Shown here in pieces: positions 9,852 through 22,285 of a stretch of DNA of 64,000 bases; the first letter of the stretch is position 1; every line of letters begins with the position of its first letter. The stretch is from NCBI RefSeq assembly GCF_017309075.1, contig NZ_JAEMGS010000016.1:22213-86212 (forward strand), given 5' to 3'. The notes under the pieces were generated by a model, which did no database searches, was not told the origin of the DNA, and saw only the letters and a list, made by a program, of their open reading frames with translations. Source of the DNA: Motiliproteus sp. SC1-56. GTDB taxonomy: Bacteria; Pseudomonadota; Gammaproteobacteria; Pseudomonadales; Balneatricaceae. The position numbers and the translations under genes were made by a program.

Positions 9852-10676
9852 TCAGGCGTAGCCGGGGCTTTCGACGCAAAAACGCGCCTGGTCTTCCAGG
9901 CGCAGCGCGGTGAGCGGACCGCCCCAGACACAGCCGGTATCCAGGGCGTAGACGCCGGCGGCGCTGGCGCGCCCTTCCAGGGACGCCCAGTGGCCGAACA
10001 ATAGCCGGGTGCCGGGGTCACGGCGGCCGGTAAGGCTGTACCAGGGGGCGAAGCCGGGCGGGGGCGCCTGGGGGCCGGTCTTGGTGGTCAACTCAAGGGT
10101 GCTGTCGGCATCGCAAAAGCGCATGCGCGTCAGGTAGTTGGTGATCAGGCGCAGGCGCGGCCAGCCGTCCAGGCTGTCGTCCCAGCGGGCCGGCTCGTTG
10201 CCGTACATGTGGCCGAAATAGTCCCGTAGGAGGGCTTCATCACGGGCGCGAAGCACCGTCTCCACCTCCGCTGCGTAGTCGCCGGCCTGTTCCAGGGTCC
10301 AGGCCGGCGGCACCCCGGCGTGGGCCATGGCGTAGCCGCACTCGGCGTCATGGTGGAACAGCGGCTGATGGCGTAGCCAGTGCAGCAGCTCGTCCCGGTC
10401 GGGCGCGGTCAGGATGCCGTCCAGGGTGTCCTTGCGGTTTTTCTTTTCTCCGCGCCAGGCGACGGCCAGCAGATGCAGGTCATGGTTGCCGAGGACCACC
10501 GTGGCCCGCTCGCCCAGCGAACGGACAAAGCGCAGCACCTCCAGGGACTGGGGGCCGCGGTTCACCAGGTCGCCGCAGAGCCAGAGCCGGTCGGCGTCAC
10601 TGAAGCGTACATGGTCCAGCAGCCGGCGCAGTTCGCGGTAGCAGCCTTGCAGGTCGCCGATGGCATAGGTCGCCAT
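9852..10676 (-). CDS. apaH: Bis(5'-nucleosyl)-tetraphosphatase, symmetrical (ApaH)
   Basis: Hydrolyses Ap4A to two ADP and also decaps Np4-capped RNAs. A PPP-family metallophosphatase with the motifs in order: GDLQGCYREL (residues 7-16), GDLVNRGPQS, GNHDLHLLAV, and a later His in MAHAGVPP. 274 residues is normal. It starts 9 bp after apaG, with which it is conserved as apaGH next to rsmA and pdxA in E. coli and Pseudomonas. Confidence 0.95.
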   Translation of the reverse strand: MATYAIGDLQGCYRELRRLLDHVRFSDADRLWLCGDLVNRGPQSLEVLRFVRSLGERATVVLGNHDLHLLAVAWRGEKKNRKDTLDGILTAPDRDELLHWLRHQPLFHHDAECGYAMAHAGVPPAWTLEQAGDYAAEVETVLRARDEALLRDYFGHMYGNEPARWDDSLDGWPRLRLITNYLTRMRFCDADSTLELTTKTGPQAPPPGFAPWYSLTGRRDPGTRLLFGHWASLEGRASAAGVYALDTGCVWGGPLTALRLEDQARFCVESPGYA

Positions 10677-10685
10677 GAGGGCCCC

Positions 10686-11072
10686 TCAGTGCAGTGCGTG
10701 GGGCAGGGCGAGGGTGAAGGCCGGCACCTGGGCGCGGAAGTGCTCGCCACCGGCGGTGCGCATGCCGTAGTACCCGGTCATGCTGCCGACCTCGGTGGAG
10801 ATGACGGTGCCGCTGGTGTAGCTGTAGCTGGCGCCGGGCTGGATCACGGGTTGCTCGCCGACCACGCCCTGGCCTTCGACCTCCTGCACATGGCGGTCGC
10901 CATCGGTGATGATCCAGTGGCGGGTGAGCAGTTGCACCGGTTCGCTGTCGCCATTGGTGATGGTGATGTTGTAGGAAAACACGAACCGCTTGTTGTCCGG
11001 GTCCGATTGTTCGTCCAGGTAGTGGGTCTGGACTTCGATGTCGATGCTCTCGCGGTGTTCGGTGGCGCTCAT
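10686..11072 (-). CDS. apaG: ApaG domain protein
   Basis: A 128-residue fibronectin-III-like protein of the ApaG family. Typical sequence: YLDEQSDPDNKRFVFSYNIT, then LLTRHWIITDGDR and the GEQPVIQPGASYSYTSG loop. Its function is unclear; ApaG is linked to Mg2+/Co2+ homeostasis in older genetic work and the domain recurs in eukaryotic PDIP38 and F-box proteins. The start overlaps the rsmA stop by 4 bp and apaH follows after 9 bp, so the three are surely cotranscribed. Confidence 0.93.
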   Translation of the reverse strand: MSATEHRESIDIEVQTHYLDEQSDPDNKRFVFSYNITITNGDSEPVQLLTRHWIITDGDRHVQEVEGQGVVGEQPVIQPGASYSYTSGTVISTEVGSMTGYYGMRTAGGEHFRAQVPAFTLALPHALH

Positions 11073-11884
11073 CGCGTGTCAGACTCCTTGTGGCGGCTGA
11101 ATGCGTCGGCCAGGGCCACGAACGACTCCAGGCTCAGGCGCTCGGGGCGGATTCCGGGGTCGATATTCAGCGCTTCGATTTCGGCCGCCGGCAGCAGCGG
11201 CTTGAGGTTGTTGCGCAGGGTCTTGCGCCGCATGCTGAAGGCGGCCCTTACCAGCTGCTCCAGGTCCGCTTCATTTCGTGCCTTGAGGGGAAGATCGGCA
11301 TAGGGGACCAGGCGCACGATGGCCGAATCCACCTTGGGCTGGGGGTGGAAGGCATGGGGGCTGACCACAAACAGGGGCTCCACCCGGCAGCGGTACTGGG
11401 CCATGATCCCCAGGCGACCGTAGGCGCTCTCCCCGGGCTGGGCCGCCAGCCGGTCGACCACCTCTTTTTGCAGCATAAAGTGCATGTCCTCGATCAGCCC
11501 GCTGTGGCTCAGCAGGTGAAAGATCAGGGGCGTGGAGATGTTGTAGGGCAAGTTACCGACGATCCGCAGCGGCCGGCTGTCCTCGGCCAGCTGGGTGAAG
11601 TCGAACTTGAGGGCGTCGGCCTGGTGAATGCGAAAACGCTCTTCGTAGCGAAAAAACTGGGTTCGCAGTACCGGGATCAGGTCCCGGTCCAGCTCCACCA
11701 CGTCCAGTTCGCCGCAGGCCTCCAGCAGCTCCTCGGTCAGCGCGCCCAGGCCGGGGCCGATCTCCACCAGGTGCTGGCCGGGTTGTGGGTGGATGCTGCG
11801 GATGATGCGTCGGATGACATGCTCATCCTGCAAAAAATTCTGGCCGAAGCGCTTGCGCGCCCGGTGTCCAACGGGATGTTTCAT
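11069..11884 (-). CDS. rsmA: 16S rRNA dimethyladenosine transferase RsmA (KsgA)
   Basis: Dimethylates A1518 and A1519 of 16S rRNA late in 30S assembly. The 271-residue Rossmann methyltransferase has RKRFGQNFLQDEHVI at the N-terminus, the SAM loop VEIGPGLGALTEELL, and the catalytic NLPYNISTP (motif IV). The C-terminal FSMRRKTLRNNLKPLL segment is the usual RNA-contacting part. It lies 7 bp after pdxA and overlaps apaG. Confidence 0.96.
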   Translation of the reverse strand: MKHPVGHRARKRFGQNFLQDEHVIRRIIRSIHPQPGQHLVEIGPGLGALTEELLEACGELDVVELDRDLIPVLRTQFFRYEERFRIHQADALKFDFTQLAEDSRPLRIVGNLPYNISTPLIFHLLSHSGLIEDMHFMLQKEVVDRLAAQPGESAYGRLGIMAQYRCRVEPLFVVSPHAFHPQPKVDSAIVRLVPYADLPLKARNEADLEQLVRAAFSMRRKTLRNNLKPLLPAAEIEALNIDPGIRPERLSLESFVALADAFSRHKESDTR

Positions 11885-11891
11885 GCCGCTC

Positions 11892-12896
11892 CTAGGTTGT
11901 CGATTGACGGTTTTCGGCCATCATCACCGCGTGACGCAGTGCCGTTTCCAGACTGCCGGGGTCCCCCTGGCCGGTGCCGGCCAGGTCCAGGGCGGTGCCG
12001 TGGTCCACCGAGGTGCGGATGATTGGCAGCCCCAGGGTGATATTGACCGCCCGACCGAAGCCCTGGTACTTGAGCACCGGCAGCCCCTGGTCATGATACA
12101 TCGCCAGTACCGCATCGGCACCCTCGAGCTGGCGGGGGGTGAACAGGGTGTCGGCGGGCAGCGGCCCGGCCAGGTCCAGCCCTTCGCTGCGGAGCGCTTC
12201 AAGGGTAGGGGTGATGATTTCCAGCTCCTCGCGGCCCAGGTGGCCACCTTCGCCGGCGTGGGGGTTGAGCCCGCACACCCGAATCTTAGGCCGTGACAGA
12301 CCGAAGTAGCGGATCAGGTCGCGGTTGAGCACCCGGCATACCCGCGCCAGACGTTCGGCCGTAATGGCTTCGGCCACCTGGGCCAGGGGCAGGTGGGTGG
12401 TGACCAGGGCGACGCGCAGGGCGTCACTGGCCAGCATCATCACCACCTGCTCGGTATGGGTGCGTGCCTGCAGGAATTCGGTATGGCCGCTGAAGGCGAC
12501 GCCGGCTTCGTTGATCACCCCCTTGTGCACGGGGCCTGTGACCAGCGCGTCAAAAGTACCCGCCAGGCAGCCGTCGACGGCCTGGGCGAGGGTCTCGAGC
12601 ACGTAGGGGGCGTTGCGCGGGTCCAGCTGGCCTGCCGTTGCGGGTGTCGCGGCGGGGATGGCCTGCACCCACAGCTCGCCCGCCTGGGCGGCTTGCGCCG
12701 GCTGGCCCGGTGCGAAGGGGCGCAGACGAAGCGGCAGTCCGAGCTGCCGGGCGCGGGCTTCGAGCAGTTGGGGGTCGGCCAGAGCCACTACCTGGGCGGC
12801 CTGGCGCTGCTGGGCCAGGCGCACGCAGAGGTCCGGGCCGAGGCCCGCGGGCTCGCCCGGGGTCAGGGCAATGCGGGGAAGGGGCTTTGCGGTCAC
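11892..12896 (-). CDS. pdxA: 4-hydroxythreonine-4-phosphate dehydrogenase PdxA
   Basis: Oxidises 4-phosphohydroxy-L-threonine in the DXP-dependent pyridoxal phosphate pathway. The start chosen is GTG 12896 ([20 protein letters not shown]), which overlaps the surA stop as GTGA; longer in-frame extensions would run into surA. At 334 residues it matches E. coli (329). [37 protein letters not shown] and [10 protein letters not shown] carry the metal-binding His residues. Confidence 0.95.
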   Translation of the reverse strand: MTAKPLPRIALTPGEPAGLGPDLCVRLAQQRQAAQVVALADPQLLEARARQLGLPLRLRPFAPGQPAQAAQAGELWVQAIPAATPATAGQLDPRNAPYVLETLAQAVDGCLAGTFDALVTGPVHKGVINEAGVAFSGHTEFLQARTHTEQVVMMLASDALRVALVTTHLPLAQVAEAITAERLARVCRVLNRDLIRYFGLSRPKIRVCGLNPHAGEGGHLGREELEIITPTLEALRSEGLDLAGPLPADTLFTPRQLEGADAVLAMYHDQGLPVLKYQGFGRAVNITLGLPIIRTSVDHGTALDLAGTGQGDPGSLETALRHAVMMAENRQSTT

Positions 12897-14188
12897 AGCT
12901 TGAGCTCGAGGTAGGCCTGGGAGCGGAGCTCGTTCAGCCAGTTGTTCAGCTCTTCGGCAAACTTGCGCTTGCGAATCGCCTCGCGGGCTTCGTTGGCGAG
13001 CAGGTCCTCCCCCAGGTCCTTTTCGCGCTTGTCCTGAACCTCGAGGATGTGCCACCCAAAGCGGCTCTTGAAGGGCTCGCTGAGCTCGCCCACGGCGGTC
13101 TGCGCCAGCTGCGCTTCAAAGGCCGGGACCATCTGTCCGGGTAGAATCCAGCCCAGGTCGCCGCCGATGCTGCCGCTGCCGACGTCGTCGCTGAACTCCT
13201 TGGCCAGCGCGGCAAACTCTTCTCCGGCCTGCAGGCGCCGGTGCAGGTCCTGGGCTAGCTGACGGGCCTGGGCGTCGGTGCGGATTTCGCTGGGGCTGAT
13301 GAGTATATGGCGGGCTTTCGTCTGCTCTACCAGGCGCACGGCACCGCCGCGGCGGTCCACCAGCTTGAGGATGTGGAAGCCGCCGCCCATGCGCACGGGG
13401 CGGGTGATTTCGCCGGGCTTGAGCTCCTTGGCGGCTTCGGCGACGGTCTCGGGCAACTCCGCGAGGTTGCGCCAGCCCAGGTCCCCCCCCTCCAGGGCAT
13501 TGGCCGCCTTGGAGACGGCGACCGCGGTTTCGGCGAAATCAGCCCCGGCCTCGAGCTCGCGGTAGGTCCGCATGGCGCGGGCCTCAACGGCCTCGACGGC
13601 CTCGGGGCCGGCCTCGCGGGGCAACGGCAGCATGATGTGGGAGAGGCGCACGTCAGGCAGGGCCTGCTCTCGCCCCTGCTCCGAGGCCAGGAAACTCTCC
13701 ACCTCCTGGTCGGAGATCTGGATGCGCCGGTTGACCAGCCGCTCGCGCACCTGGGTGATGAGCATCTCGCTGCGGATCTGCTCGCGCACCTCGCGGTAGT
13801 TCTGGCCGGACGCTTCGAGCTCGGCCTTGAAGGCGGGCAGGCTCAGGCCGTTGCTGGCGGCGATGCGCTCCAGGGTGCTATCGAGCGCCTGCTCGGTGAT
13901 GGCCAGGCCGTTCTGCTCGGCCTGTTGCAGCTGCAGCCGGTCCAGGATCAGCTTGTCCAGCACCTGGCGGCGCAGAGCGTCTTCCGGCGGCAGGCGGGTG
14001 CCGCGCTGGCGCAACTGCTCGCGGACCACTTCCGTGCGCCGGTCCAGCTCCGAGGCCATGATCACGTCGTTGTCCACCACGGCCACCATGCGATCAAGCT
14101 GCACCTCCTCGGCCTGGGCGCTCAGGGCGGTCCAGCACAGGCTCAGCGCCAGCAGCCGGCGAACAGTGGAAAAAAGCTTAGTTGTCAT
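12893..14188 (-). CDS. surA: Periplasmic chaperone / peptidyl-prolyl isomerase SurA
   Basis: Escorts unfolded outer-membrane proteins, including LptD, across the periplasm. A signal peptide ([20 protein letters not shown], then ALSAQA before EEVQ) precedes the N-terminal chaperone module. Two parvulin domains begin near [12 protein letters not shown] (about 178) and [12 protein letters not shown] (about 290) and end in [12 protein letters not shown]. 431 residues is family length. Placed between lptD, its major client, and pdxA; the start overlaps the lptD end by 11 bp. Confidence 0.96.
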   Translation of the reverse strand: MTTKLFSTVRRLLALSLCWTALSAQAEEVQLDRMVAVVDNDVIMASELDRRTEVVREQLRQRGTRLPPEDALRRQVLDKLILDRLQLQQAEQNGLAITEQALDSTLERIAASNGLSLPAFKAELEASGQNYREVREQIRSEMLITQVRERLVNRRIQISDQEVESFLASEQGREQALPDVRLSHIMLPLPREAGPEAVEAVEARAMRTYRELEAGADFAETAVAVSKAANALEGGDLGWRNLAELPETVAEAAKELKPGEITRPVRMGGGFHILKLVDRRGGAVRLVEQTKARHILISPSEIRTDAQARQLAQDLHRRLQAGEEFAALAKEFSDDVGSGSIGGDLGWILPGQMVPAFEAQLAQTAVGELSEPFKSRFGWHILEVQDKREKDLGEDLLANEAREAIRKRKFAEELNNWLNELRSQAYLELKL

Positions 14189-16745
14189 AATCCTCGCGCT
14201 CTTGGAAACCGGAAATCTCTTCCAGGAAATACTTGGCTTTGGGGCCCTGGTCGCCGCTCGCCCGCGTGCCGATGGTGCCGAGCCCCTTCAGAATGAATTG
14301 CAGGTAGAGGCCGCGATTCTCCCGGTCCTCGTCGTCGTCGATCCAGCGTCGGTAGAGGGTGCGGACGCGCCAGCAGCAGTTCTCGTACTCAAGCCCGGCG
14401 ATCTGGTCCAGGGCTTCGTCGTTTTGCCGGTCCTGCAGCCAGCGGGCCAGCAGGCTCCAGCGGGCGTTCAGCGGCCAGATGGCGGAAAAATCGGCCTGGT
14501 CCAGGGTGTCTTCAGCGTACCGGTAGCTCAGGTTCAGCTGGTGATCGATATCTGACTGGTAACGCAGCTTGAAGTTTCGCTCGCGGTTCTCTTTGAGGTC
14601 CTGGCTCCATTCGCCGTCGGCGCTCAGACGCAAATTGTCACTCAGGTTCCACAGGGCTTCGGCGGCAAGCCGGGAGCGTTCGTCGATCAGGCGGTCCGCT
14701 GCCGGGTCCAGCCGCACGTCGCGGTCCTCCAGGTAAACGATCTGCCCCAGGCTGGCTCGGATCCGCTCGGCACCGTCGGCTTGCAGGACCCGACTGGTGA
14801 GGCCCAGCGTCACCTGGTTGGTGTCGCCGATCCTGTCCAGGCCGCTGAAGCGGTTGTCGCGGAACAGTTGGCTGTAGCTGAAGGTCAGCTCCGAGGAGTC
14901 GAAGTCGGGCAGTTCGCTCTGATCCCGGAACGGCACATATAAATAGAACAGTCGCGGCTCCAGGGTTTGGATATAGGAGCGGTTGTTGAAAGAGAGGTCG
15001 CGTTCGAAGAAGAGCCCCCCGTCGAGACTGGCCAGGGGCAGGGTGCGGTCGGGGTTTTCGCTGTTGCCCGCCGGCTGGTTGTCCAGCTGGTAGCGGGTGT
15101 GGGTCAGGCGCAGGCGGGGGTTGAAGAAGGCCCAGGGCCAGCTGTAGGGGCGCTCCAGGGTGGTCTCCAGGTGCAGGCGCCGGCCGGTGATGCGCGCGAT
15201 GCCGCTGAAGCCGCTGGGGTCGCGGTCAAACTCGGTAAACTCGGCCATATAACGCCACTGCAGCGGCAGGCTGTCGGGGCTGCCGTTCAGGCGTAGTTCG
15301 GGCACCTTGCGGTAGGGCAGGGCGGCGGTGCTGCTGATGGTCTGGTAATCCTGCAGGCGGGCCAGGGCCTGCCAGCTGCGGCCTTGATACTGGAGCTGGG
15401 CCAGTTGGTCCAGGTGGGTGTCGCGGGCAATGTTGAGGTCGGTGTCCAGCTCGTCAAAGTAGTCGTTGTCACTGACCTTGTTGTAGTTGATGCGGCTTGA
15501 CCAGCCCGGCGCCGGCCTGCCGCTGTGGTCCAGCCCCAGCGCCCAGCGGTCCTCGCCGCGCAGGTCGTCGTCGGCCAGATACGCCGTGCTCAGCTCGTAG
15601 CGGCCGTTTGCACCCAGGTAGCGGAACTCGTTCTCGAGCATCAGGCCTCGCCGGGCGATGACCCGCGGTGTCAGGGTGTCGTCGTAATTGGGCGCCAGGT
15701 TGAAGTAGTAGGGCGCCGCCACATCCAGGCCGTTTTCGGTGGTGTGGGCGATGCTGGGGTTTAAAAAGCCCGACTTGCGGCGGTCGTCGATGGGAAAGTG
15801 GATGACCGGTACGTAGAGTACGGGAACGCCGCCGATCCGCAGGGTGGCATGGCGCGCCGAGCCGAACCCCACCTCCTTGTCGAGTACGATCTTGCTGCCG
15901 TGGATCATCCAGGAGTCGTTGCCGGGTTCGCAACGGGTATAGGCGCCGTCGCTGATTTCCACGATGCCGTCGGCGCGGGTGACCACCCGTGCGGCGCTTC
16001 CGCGCAGGTGCTGCGGATGAAACACGAAGCGTGCGTTTTTCATCGCGGTGGTCTTGGCTTCCAGGTCGACCTGGGCGCTGTCGCCGAGAATCAGGGTGCC
16101 GGGGGCGCGGAACTGCACCAGGCCGTTGGCCTGGGCGCGCTGCTGGTCGTGCTCAAGCAGCGCCGACTGGCTGCGCAACTGGTTGTTGCCCTGGCGCAGG
16201 TAGATGCCGCCGGCGAGCTCGGTCTGGGTGCTGTCCTGGGTCCGGGCCTGGCCGGCTTCGACGTGAATCGCCTGCTCGGAGGGGGCCTGGGTGGCGTCTT
16301 CGAAGTCGAAGGCCGGTTGAATATAGGCGCCGTCACAATGGGTTTGTGGATCGACGCCGCCGGGGTTGGGGTACCAGTCGAGATCGGCGAAGGGCAGCAG
16401 CGGGCCGTGCGCTTGGATCGCGGTCTCGCCGGCGCTCAACGGGCGGCGCTGGCAGTCCCAGGCGCGCGCTTCACCGGGACCGGGTTCGCACTGCCACTGC
16501 GGCTCAAAGGTGTCCCCGGTGGTCTGCGCCGCGGGCCGGGCGTAGGCGTCCGGGTAGGTCTGGTGGTAGGGCTGACCACCTGGGCCGCCACCGGGTGCGA
16601 CCTGGCATTCCCAGCCACCTTTTTTCCCTGCTGCCGGCTGGCACTGCCAGGCCGAGTTCGAGCCGGTATCTGCCCCTGCCGGTGCATTGACGGCCAGCAG
16701 GCAGAGAAACAGGCTCCGTCTGAGCGATCGCTGGATGGCTGGCAT
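14178..16745 (-). CDS. lptD: LPS-assembly protein LptD
   Basis: Outer-membrane barrel that, with LptE, inserts lipopolysaccharide in the outer leaflet. The start is set at ATG 16745 because it opens directly into a signal peptide (MPAIQRSLRRSLFLCLLAVN, cleavage near PAGA); an upstream ATG at 16859 would bury it. The mature N-terminus has three Cys-rich WQC/WEC-like units, then the jellyroll (LPADxxx-type beta repeats around 190-300) and a long barrel. The adjacent Cys pair in YENCCWRVRT near the C-terminus matches the conserved C724/C725 of E. coli that disulfide-bond to the N-terminal domain. First gene of the minus-strand cluster and divergent from amgK. Confidence 0.95.
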   Translation of the reverse strand: MPAIQRSLRRSLFLCLLAVNAPAGADTGSNSAWQCQPAAGKKGGWECQVAPGGGPGGQPYHQTYPDAYARPAAQTTGDTFEPQWQCEPGPGEARAWDCQRRPLSAGETAIQAHGPLLPFADLDWYPNPGGVDPQTHCDGAYIQPAFDFEDATQAPSEQAIHVEAGQARTQDSTQTELAGGIYLRQGNNQLRSQSALLEHDQQRAQANGLVQFRAPGTLILGDSAQVDLEAKTTAMKNARFVFHPQHLRGSAARVVTRADGIVEISDGAYTRCEPGNDSWMIHGSKIVLDKEVGFGSARHATLRIGGVPVLYVPVIHFPIDDRRKSGFLNPSIAHTTENGLDVAAPYYFNLAPNYDDTLTPRVIARRGLMLENEFRYLGANGRYELSTAYLADDDLRGEDRWALGLDHSGRPAPGWSSRINYNKVSDNDYFDELDTDLNIARDTHLDQLAQLQYQGRSWQALARLQDYQTISSTAALPYRKVPELRLNGSPDSLPLQWRYMAEFTEFDRDPSGFSGIARITGRRLHLETTLERPYSWPWAFFNPRLRLTHTRYQLDNQPAGNSENPDRTLPLASLDGGLFFERDLSFNNRSYIQTLEPRLFYLYVPFRDQSELPDFDSSELTFSYSQLFRDNRFSGLDRIGDTNQVTLGLTSRVLQADGAERIRASLGQIVYLEDRDVRLDPAADRLIDERSRLAAEALWNLSDNLRLSADGEWSQDLKENRERNFKLRYQSDIDHQLNLSYRYAEDTLDQADFSAIWPLNARWSLLARWLQDRQNDEALDQIAGLEYENCCWRVRTLYRRWIDDDEDRENRGLYLQFILKGLGTIGTRASGDQGPKAKYFLEEISGFQEREDYDN

Positions 16746-16896
16746 GGGTGGCGGGCAGAGCTCCAAAAAATACGCCCGCGGGAGCGGCGCGAGGCCTGTC
16801 CGTGGGCGGTGGAATTCGAGTAAGATGTGCCCGCGAATGATAATGGAAGCCCGGGTCAATTCCTAGATGGCCTCGGCGTTGTAGCATGGTAAGGGT

Positions 16897-19447
<2,551 letters not shown>

Positions 19448-19448
19448 C

Positions 19449-20399
19449 TCAGCGGGTGCCGGGGGGCGCTTCGCGGGTGAGCGGTTCGCTGGCCTGCACC
19501 CGGGGGGCTTGCGGCACCGGCTCAACCCGTTTGGCGATCAGGCCGCGCAGCACCGAGACCAGGCGCTGGTCGGTTCGTTTCCAGTCGCTGGGGTGGTGCG
19601 GAATGTGGTATTGCACATAGTTCGCCATGCCCTGGCGGCGCGCGGCCTGGGCCCGGCGCTTGGCCAGCAGGTCCGCCGGGTCGCTGGCGGTGATCGTGCT
19701 GTGAAAGATGTCCAATACCGGTATCTGCATTCGGGCGACCAGCTCGTGCAATGCGGGCTCGATGCTTCGCTGCGGGCGCAGGGCGTCGATCAACACCAGG
19801 CTGTTCACCCGCTGGTTCTGAAACTCCGCGCTGTAGCGGCCGGCCCAGTAGGCGCCGCTGCCCGCTCCCAGCACCATAAAGTGCGTCGCCCCCTGTTCTT
19901 CCAGATAGCGCAGCCCCGACTCGATGCGATCGGTGATCTGCTGGTAGTGCTGGTCGAGCAGCTTGCCTTCCTCCCCCAGCGCCTCGGCCGCCAGAGTCTG
20001 CTCCACCGGCAACCGGGGTTGGTCGGGCACCGCGATGGAGAGGGTGTGCCAGCCGGCCTCAGGCAGGCCCAGGCGGATGGACTTGATCGCCCCAGGCCAG
20101 TCGGCGCTGGTGCGGTCATGGTGCAGCAGCAGAATGCCGCCCTTGGGGTGTGGAGCCAGGGCCGGTTGGTAGAGGCCGAGAAAGGACTCCTGGTTGGTTT
20201 CCAGCCAGACCACCTCCGTCTCCTCGCCCTGGGAGTGGGCGAGGGCCTGCAGGCGTTGCTGCTCAAGATCCGGTAGAATGCGCCCGCCCGGGGCCTGCGC
20301 CGGCTCCTGGGCACGCAGGCCGAGGCTGCTGGCGAGCAGCAGCAGGCCGAGGCCGAGCGACCTCGTAAGGGGTGAGATGCGGAGGCTAAACTGAGTCAT
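19449..20399 (-). CDS. DUF3530-type alpha/beta-hydrolase-like envelope protein
   Basis: The start is ATG 20399, leading into a signal peptide (MTQFSLRISPLTRSLGLGLL, cleavage near GLRA); open frame continues far upstream but is noncoding there. The 316-residue protein has hydrolase-like strands (GGILLLHHDRTSADWPGAI, HTLSIAVPDQPRL, HFMVLGAGSGAYWAGRY). In place of a GxSxG nucleophile elbow it has GAGSGAY. It looks like the DUF3530 family of exported proteins; function unknown. A perfect TATAAT sits 7 bp before the ATG. Divergent from the LpxR-like gene. Confidence 0.75.
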   Translation of the reverse strand: MTQFSLRISPLTRSLGLGLLLLASSLGLRAQEPAQAPGGRILPDLEQQRLQALAHSQGEETEVVWLETNQESFLGLYQPALAPHPKGGILLLHHDRTSADWPGAIKSIRLGLPEAGWHTLSIAVPDQPRLPVEQTLAAEALGEEGKLLDQHYQQITDRIESGLRYLEEQGATHFMVLGAGSGAYWAGRYSAEFQNQRVNSLVLIDALRPQRSIEPALHELVARMQIPVLDIFHSTITASDPADLLAKRRAQAARRQGMANYVQYHIPHHPSDWKRTDQRLVSVLRGLIAKRVEPVPQAPRVQASEPLTREAPPGTR

Positions 20400-20474
20400 G
20401 GCCGGGATTATACGCATCCGTCGACAGGATATACCATGGTCTCCTGCCGGGTGTGGTCCACAGAGAGGTGAAGG

Positions 20475-21545
20475 GTGGCGGTTAACAGAATCTGGATGGG
20501 GCGGCTGCTGGCGCTGCTGGCGTGTCTGGCCGGCCCGGTTGGCGCCGCCTGTGTGGCCGACCCCCGCTCCGGTGACTATCACCGTTGGACCGGCAACCTC
20601 TACTTCGAGAACGACCTGTTTGCCGAAACGGATCAGAACTACACCAACGGCATTCGTGTCTCGGCGATCTCCCCCAACCTGGACAGCTTTCGTCAAGACC
20701 CGCTGCTCGCGCCCTGGGTGCGCAGCCTCAACCATCATCTGCGCTTTCTTTACAGCAACCGCGAGGGCGATTCGTGCCTCAGCCGGCGGCTGGTGCTGAC
20801 CCTGGGGCAGACCATCTATACGCCCCAGGACATCGACGCCACCGAGGTGGTGGAGGATGAGCGTCCGTACGCCGGGTGGCTCTACGGTGGCGTCGCTTAC
20901 CACCTGCGCAGTGATGGCCACCTGGAAAGCCTCGGGTTCAACCTCGGAGTGGTCGGCCCCCTGGCCTTTGGCGAGCAGGCGCAGAACTTCATCCACGACC
21001 TGCGTGGTTTCAAGCGCTTCAAGGGGTGGGACAACCAGCTCAAGAACGAGCCGGGCGTGCAGCTGCTGTACGAGTTCAAGCAGAAGTGGGCCGACAGTGG
21101 CCCCGGGCTGGGGGTGGACCTGATCGCCCACGGCGGCGGCAGCCTGGGGAACGTGGCCACCTACCTGAATGCCGGAGTCGAAGGGCGGCTGGGCTGGAAC
21201 CTGCCTGATGACTTCGGTACCTCGGCGGTGCGCCCGGGGTCGGATAACAGCGCCCCGGACAGCGCCTGGGACCCCCGGGGGCCGGAGCGCTGGGGCTGGC
21301 ACCTGTTTGTCTCCAGCGATGTACGCCTGGTGCTCAGGGATATTTTCCTGGACGGCAACACCTTTACCGACAGTCACAGCGTGGATAAGAACCCGCTGGT
21401 GGGGGATATCTACGCCGGCTTCAGCATTCATTACCGGCGCCTTAAGCTCTCCTATGCCCGGGTCATGCGCACCCGTGAGTTCGATGAACAGGACAGCCTC
21501 CACCGTTACGGCTCGCTGTCCCTGAGCTGGCACCAGGTGTTTTGA
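20475..21545 (+). CDS. lpxR: LpxR-like outer-membrane lipid A deacylase (DUF2219)
   Basis: A secreted beta-barrel resembling LpxR, which removes the 3'-acyloxyacyl group of lipid A. A signal peptide (RIWMGRLLALLACLAGPVGA) is followed by NLYFENDLFAETDQNYTNGI, which contains the conserved N-D pair of the LpxR active site, and by QNFIHDLRG and GWDNQLKNEPG, typical of the family. The last residue is Phe, as in barrels handled by the Bam complex. The start is GTG 20475 with GAGAGG upstream; a Met eight codons in is the alternative. Whether it deacylates this organism's lipid A is inference. Confidence 0.8.
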   Translation: MAVNRIWMGRLLALLACLAGPVGAACVADPRSGDYHRWTGNLYFENDLFAETDQNYTNGIRVSAISPNLDSFRQDPLLAPWVRSLNHHLRFLYSNREGDSCLSRRLVLTLGQTIYTPQDIDATEVVEDERPYAGWLYGGVAYHLRSDGHLESLGFNLGVVGPLAFGEQAQNFIHDLRGFKRFKGWDNQLKNEPGVQLLYEFKQKWADSGPGLGVDLIAHGGGSLGNVATYLNAGVEGRLGWNLPDDFGTSAVRPGSDNSAPDSAWDPRGPERWGWHLFVSSDVRLVLRDIFLDGNTFTDSHSVDKNPLVGDIYAGFSIHYRRLKLSYARVMRTREFDEQDSLHRYGSLSLSWHQVF

Positions 21546-21616
21546 GACTGCCCTGACAAGTCCCGGCGCTCCGCGCTAGAATAGGGCGCTTTGCCATTCC
21601 AGCGCTGAGAGCTGCC

Positions 21617-22285
21617 ATGAAAGACTTCAAGATCGCCCCGTCCATTCTCTCCGCCGACTTCGCCCGCCTCGGGGAAGAGGTTAACCAGGTGCTCGATGCC
21701 GGTGCCGATATCGTTCATTTTGACGTCATGGACAACCATTACGTCCCCAACCTGACCATCGGTCCCATGGTCTGCAAGGCCCTGCGCAATCATGGGATTA
21801 CGGCGCCCATCGACGTTCACCTGATGGTCAAGCCGGTGGACCGGATCATCGGTGATTTCATCGAGGCCGGCGCGACCTACATTACCTTCCATCCCGAGGC
21901 CAGCGAGCACATCGATCGCAGCCTGCAGTTGATTCGTGAAGGGGGTTGCAAATCAGGGTTGGTGTTCAACCCCGCAACCCCGTTGCACTGCCTGGAGCAT
22001 GTGCTGGACAAGGTCGATATGGTGCTGTTGATGTCGGTGAACCCGGGTTTTGGTGGCCAGAAGTTCATTCCCCATACCCTGGAAAAGGTCAAGCAGGCCC
22101 GGGCCATGATCGATCGCAGCGGCCGTCCTATTCGCCTGGAAGTGGACGGCGGCATCGGGGTGGACAACATCGCCGAGGTCGCCCGCGCCGGGGCCGATAC
22201 GTTTGTCGCGGGCTCGGCCATCTTTAATACCGCCGACTACGCTGCCACCATCGCCGCCATGCGGGCGCAACTGGCGACCCTGTAA
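21617..22285 (+). CDS. rpe: Ribulose-phosphate 3-epimerase
   Basis: Interconverts ribulose-5-phosphate and xylulose-5-phosphate in the pentose phosphate pathway. A complete (beta/alpha)8 barrel of 222 residues: [56 protein letters not shown], and [13 protein letters not shown] with the second catalytic Asp. The TAATG junction couples it to gph. Together with trpE this is the rpe-gph-trpE order of Pseudomonas. Confidence 0.97.
   Translation: MKDFKIAPSILSADFARLGEEVNQVLDAGADIVHFDVMDNHYVPNLTIGPMVCKALRNHGITAPIDVHLMVKPVDRIIGDFIEAGATYITFHPEASEHIDRSLQLIREGGCKSGLVFNPATPLHCLEHVLDKVDMVLLMSVNPGFGGQKFIPHTLEKVKQARAMIDRSGRPIRLEVDGGIGVDNIAEVARAGADTFVAGSAIFNTADYAATIAAMRAQLATL

Noticed and set aside
20400..21533. 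Upstream extension of the DUF3530 gene to a 694-codon frame
   Set aside because: The added part is antisense to the LpxR-like gene and hides the signal peptide that begins at 20399.
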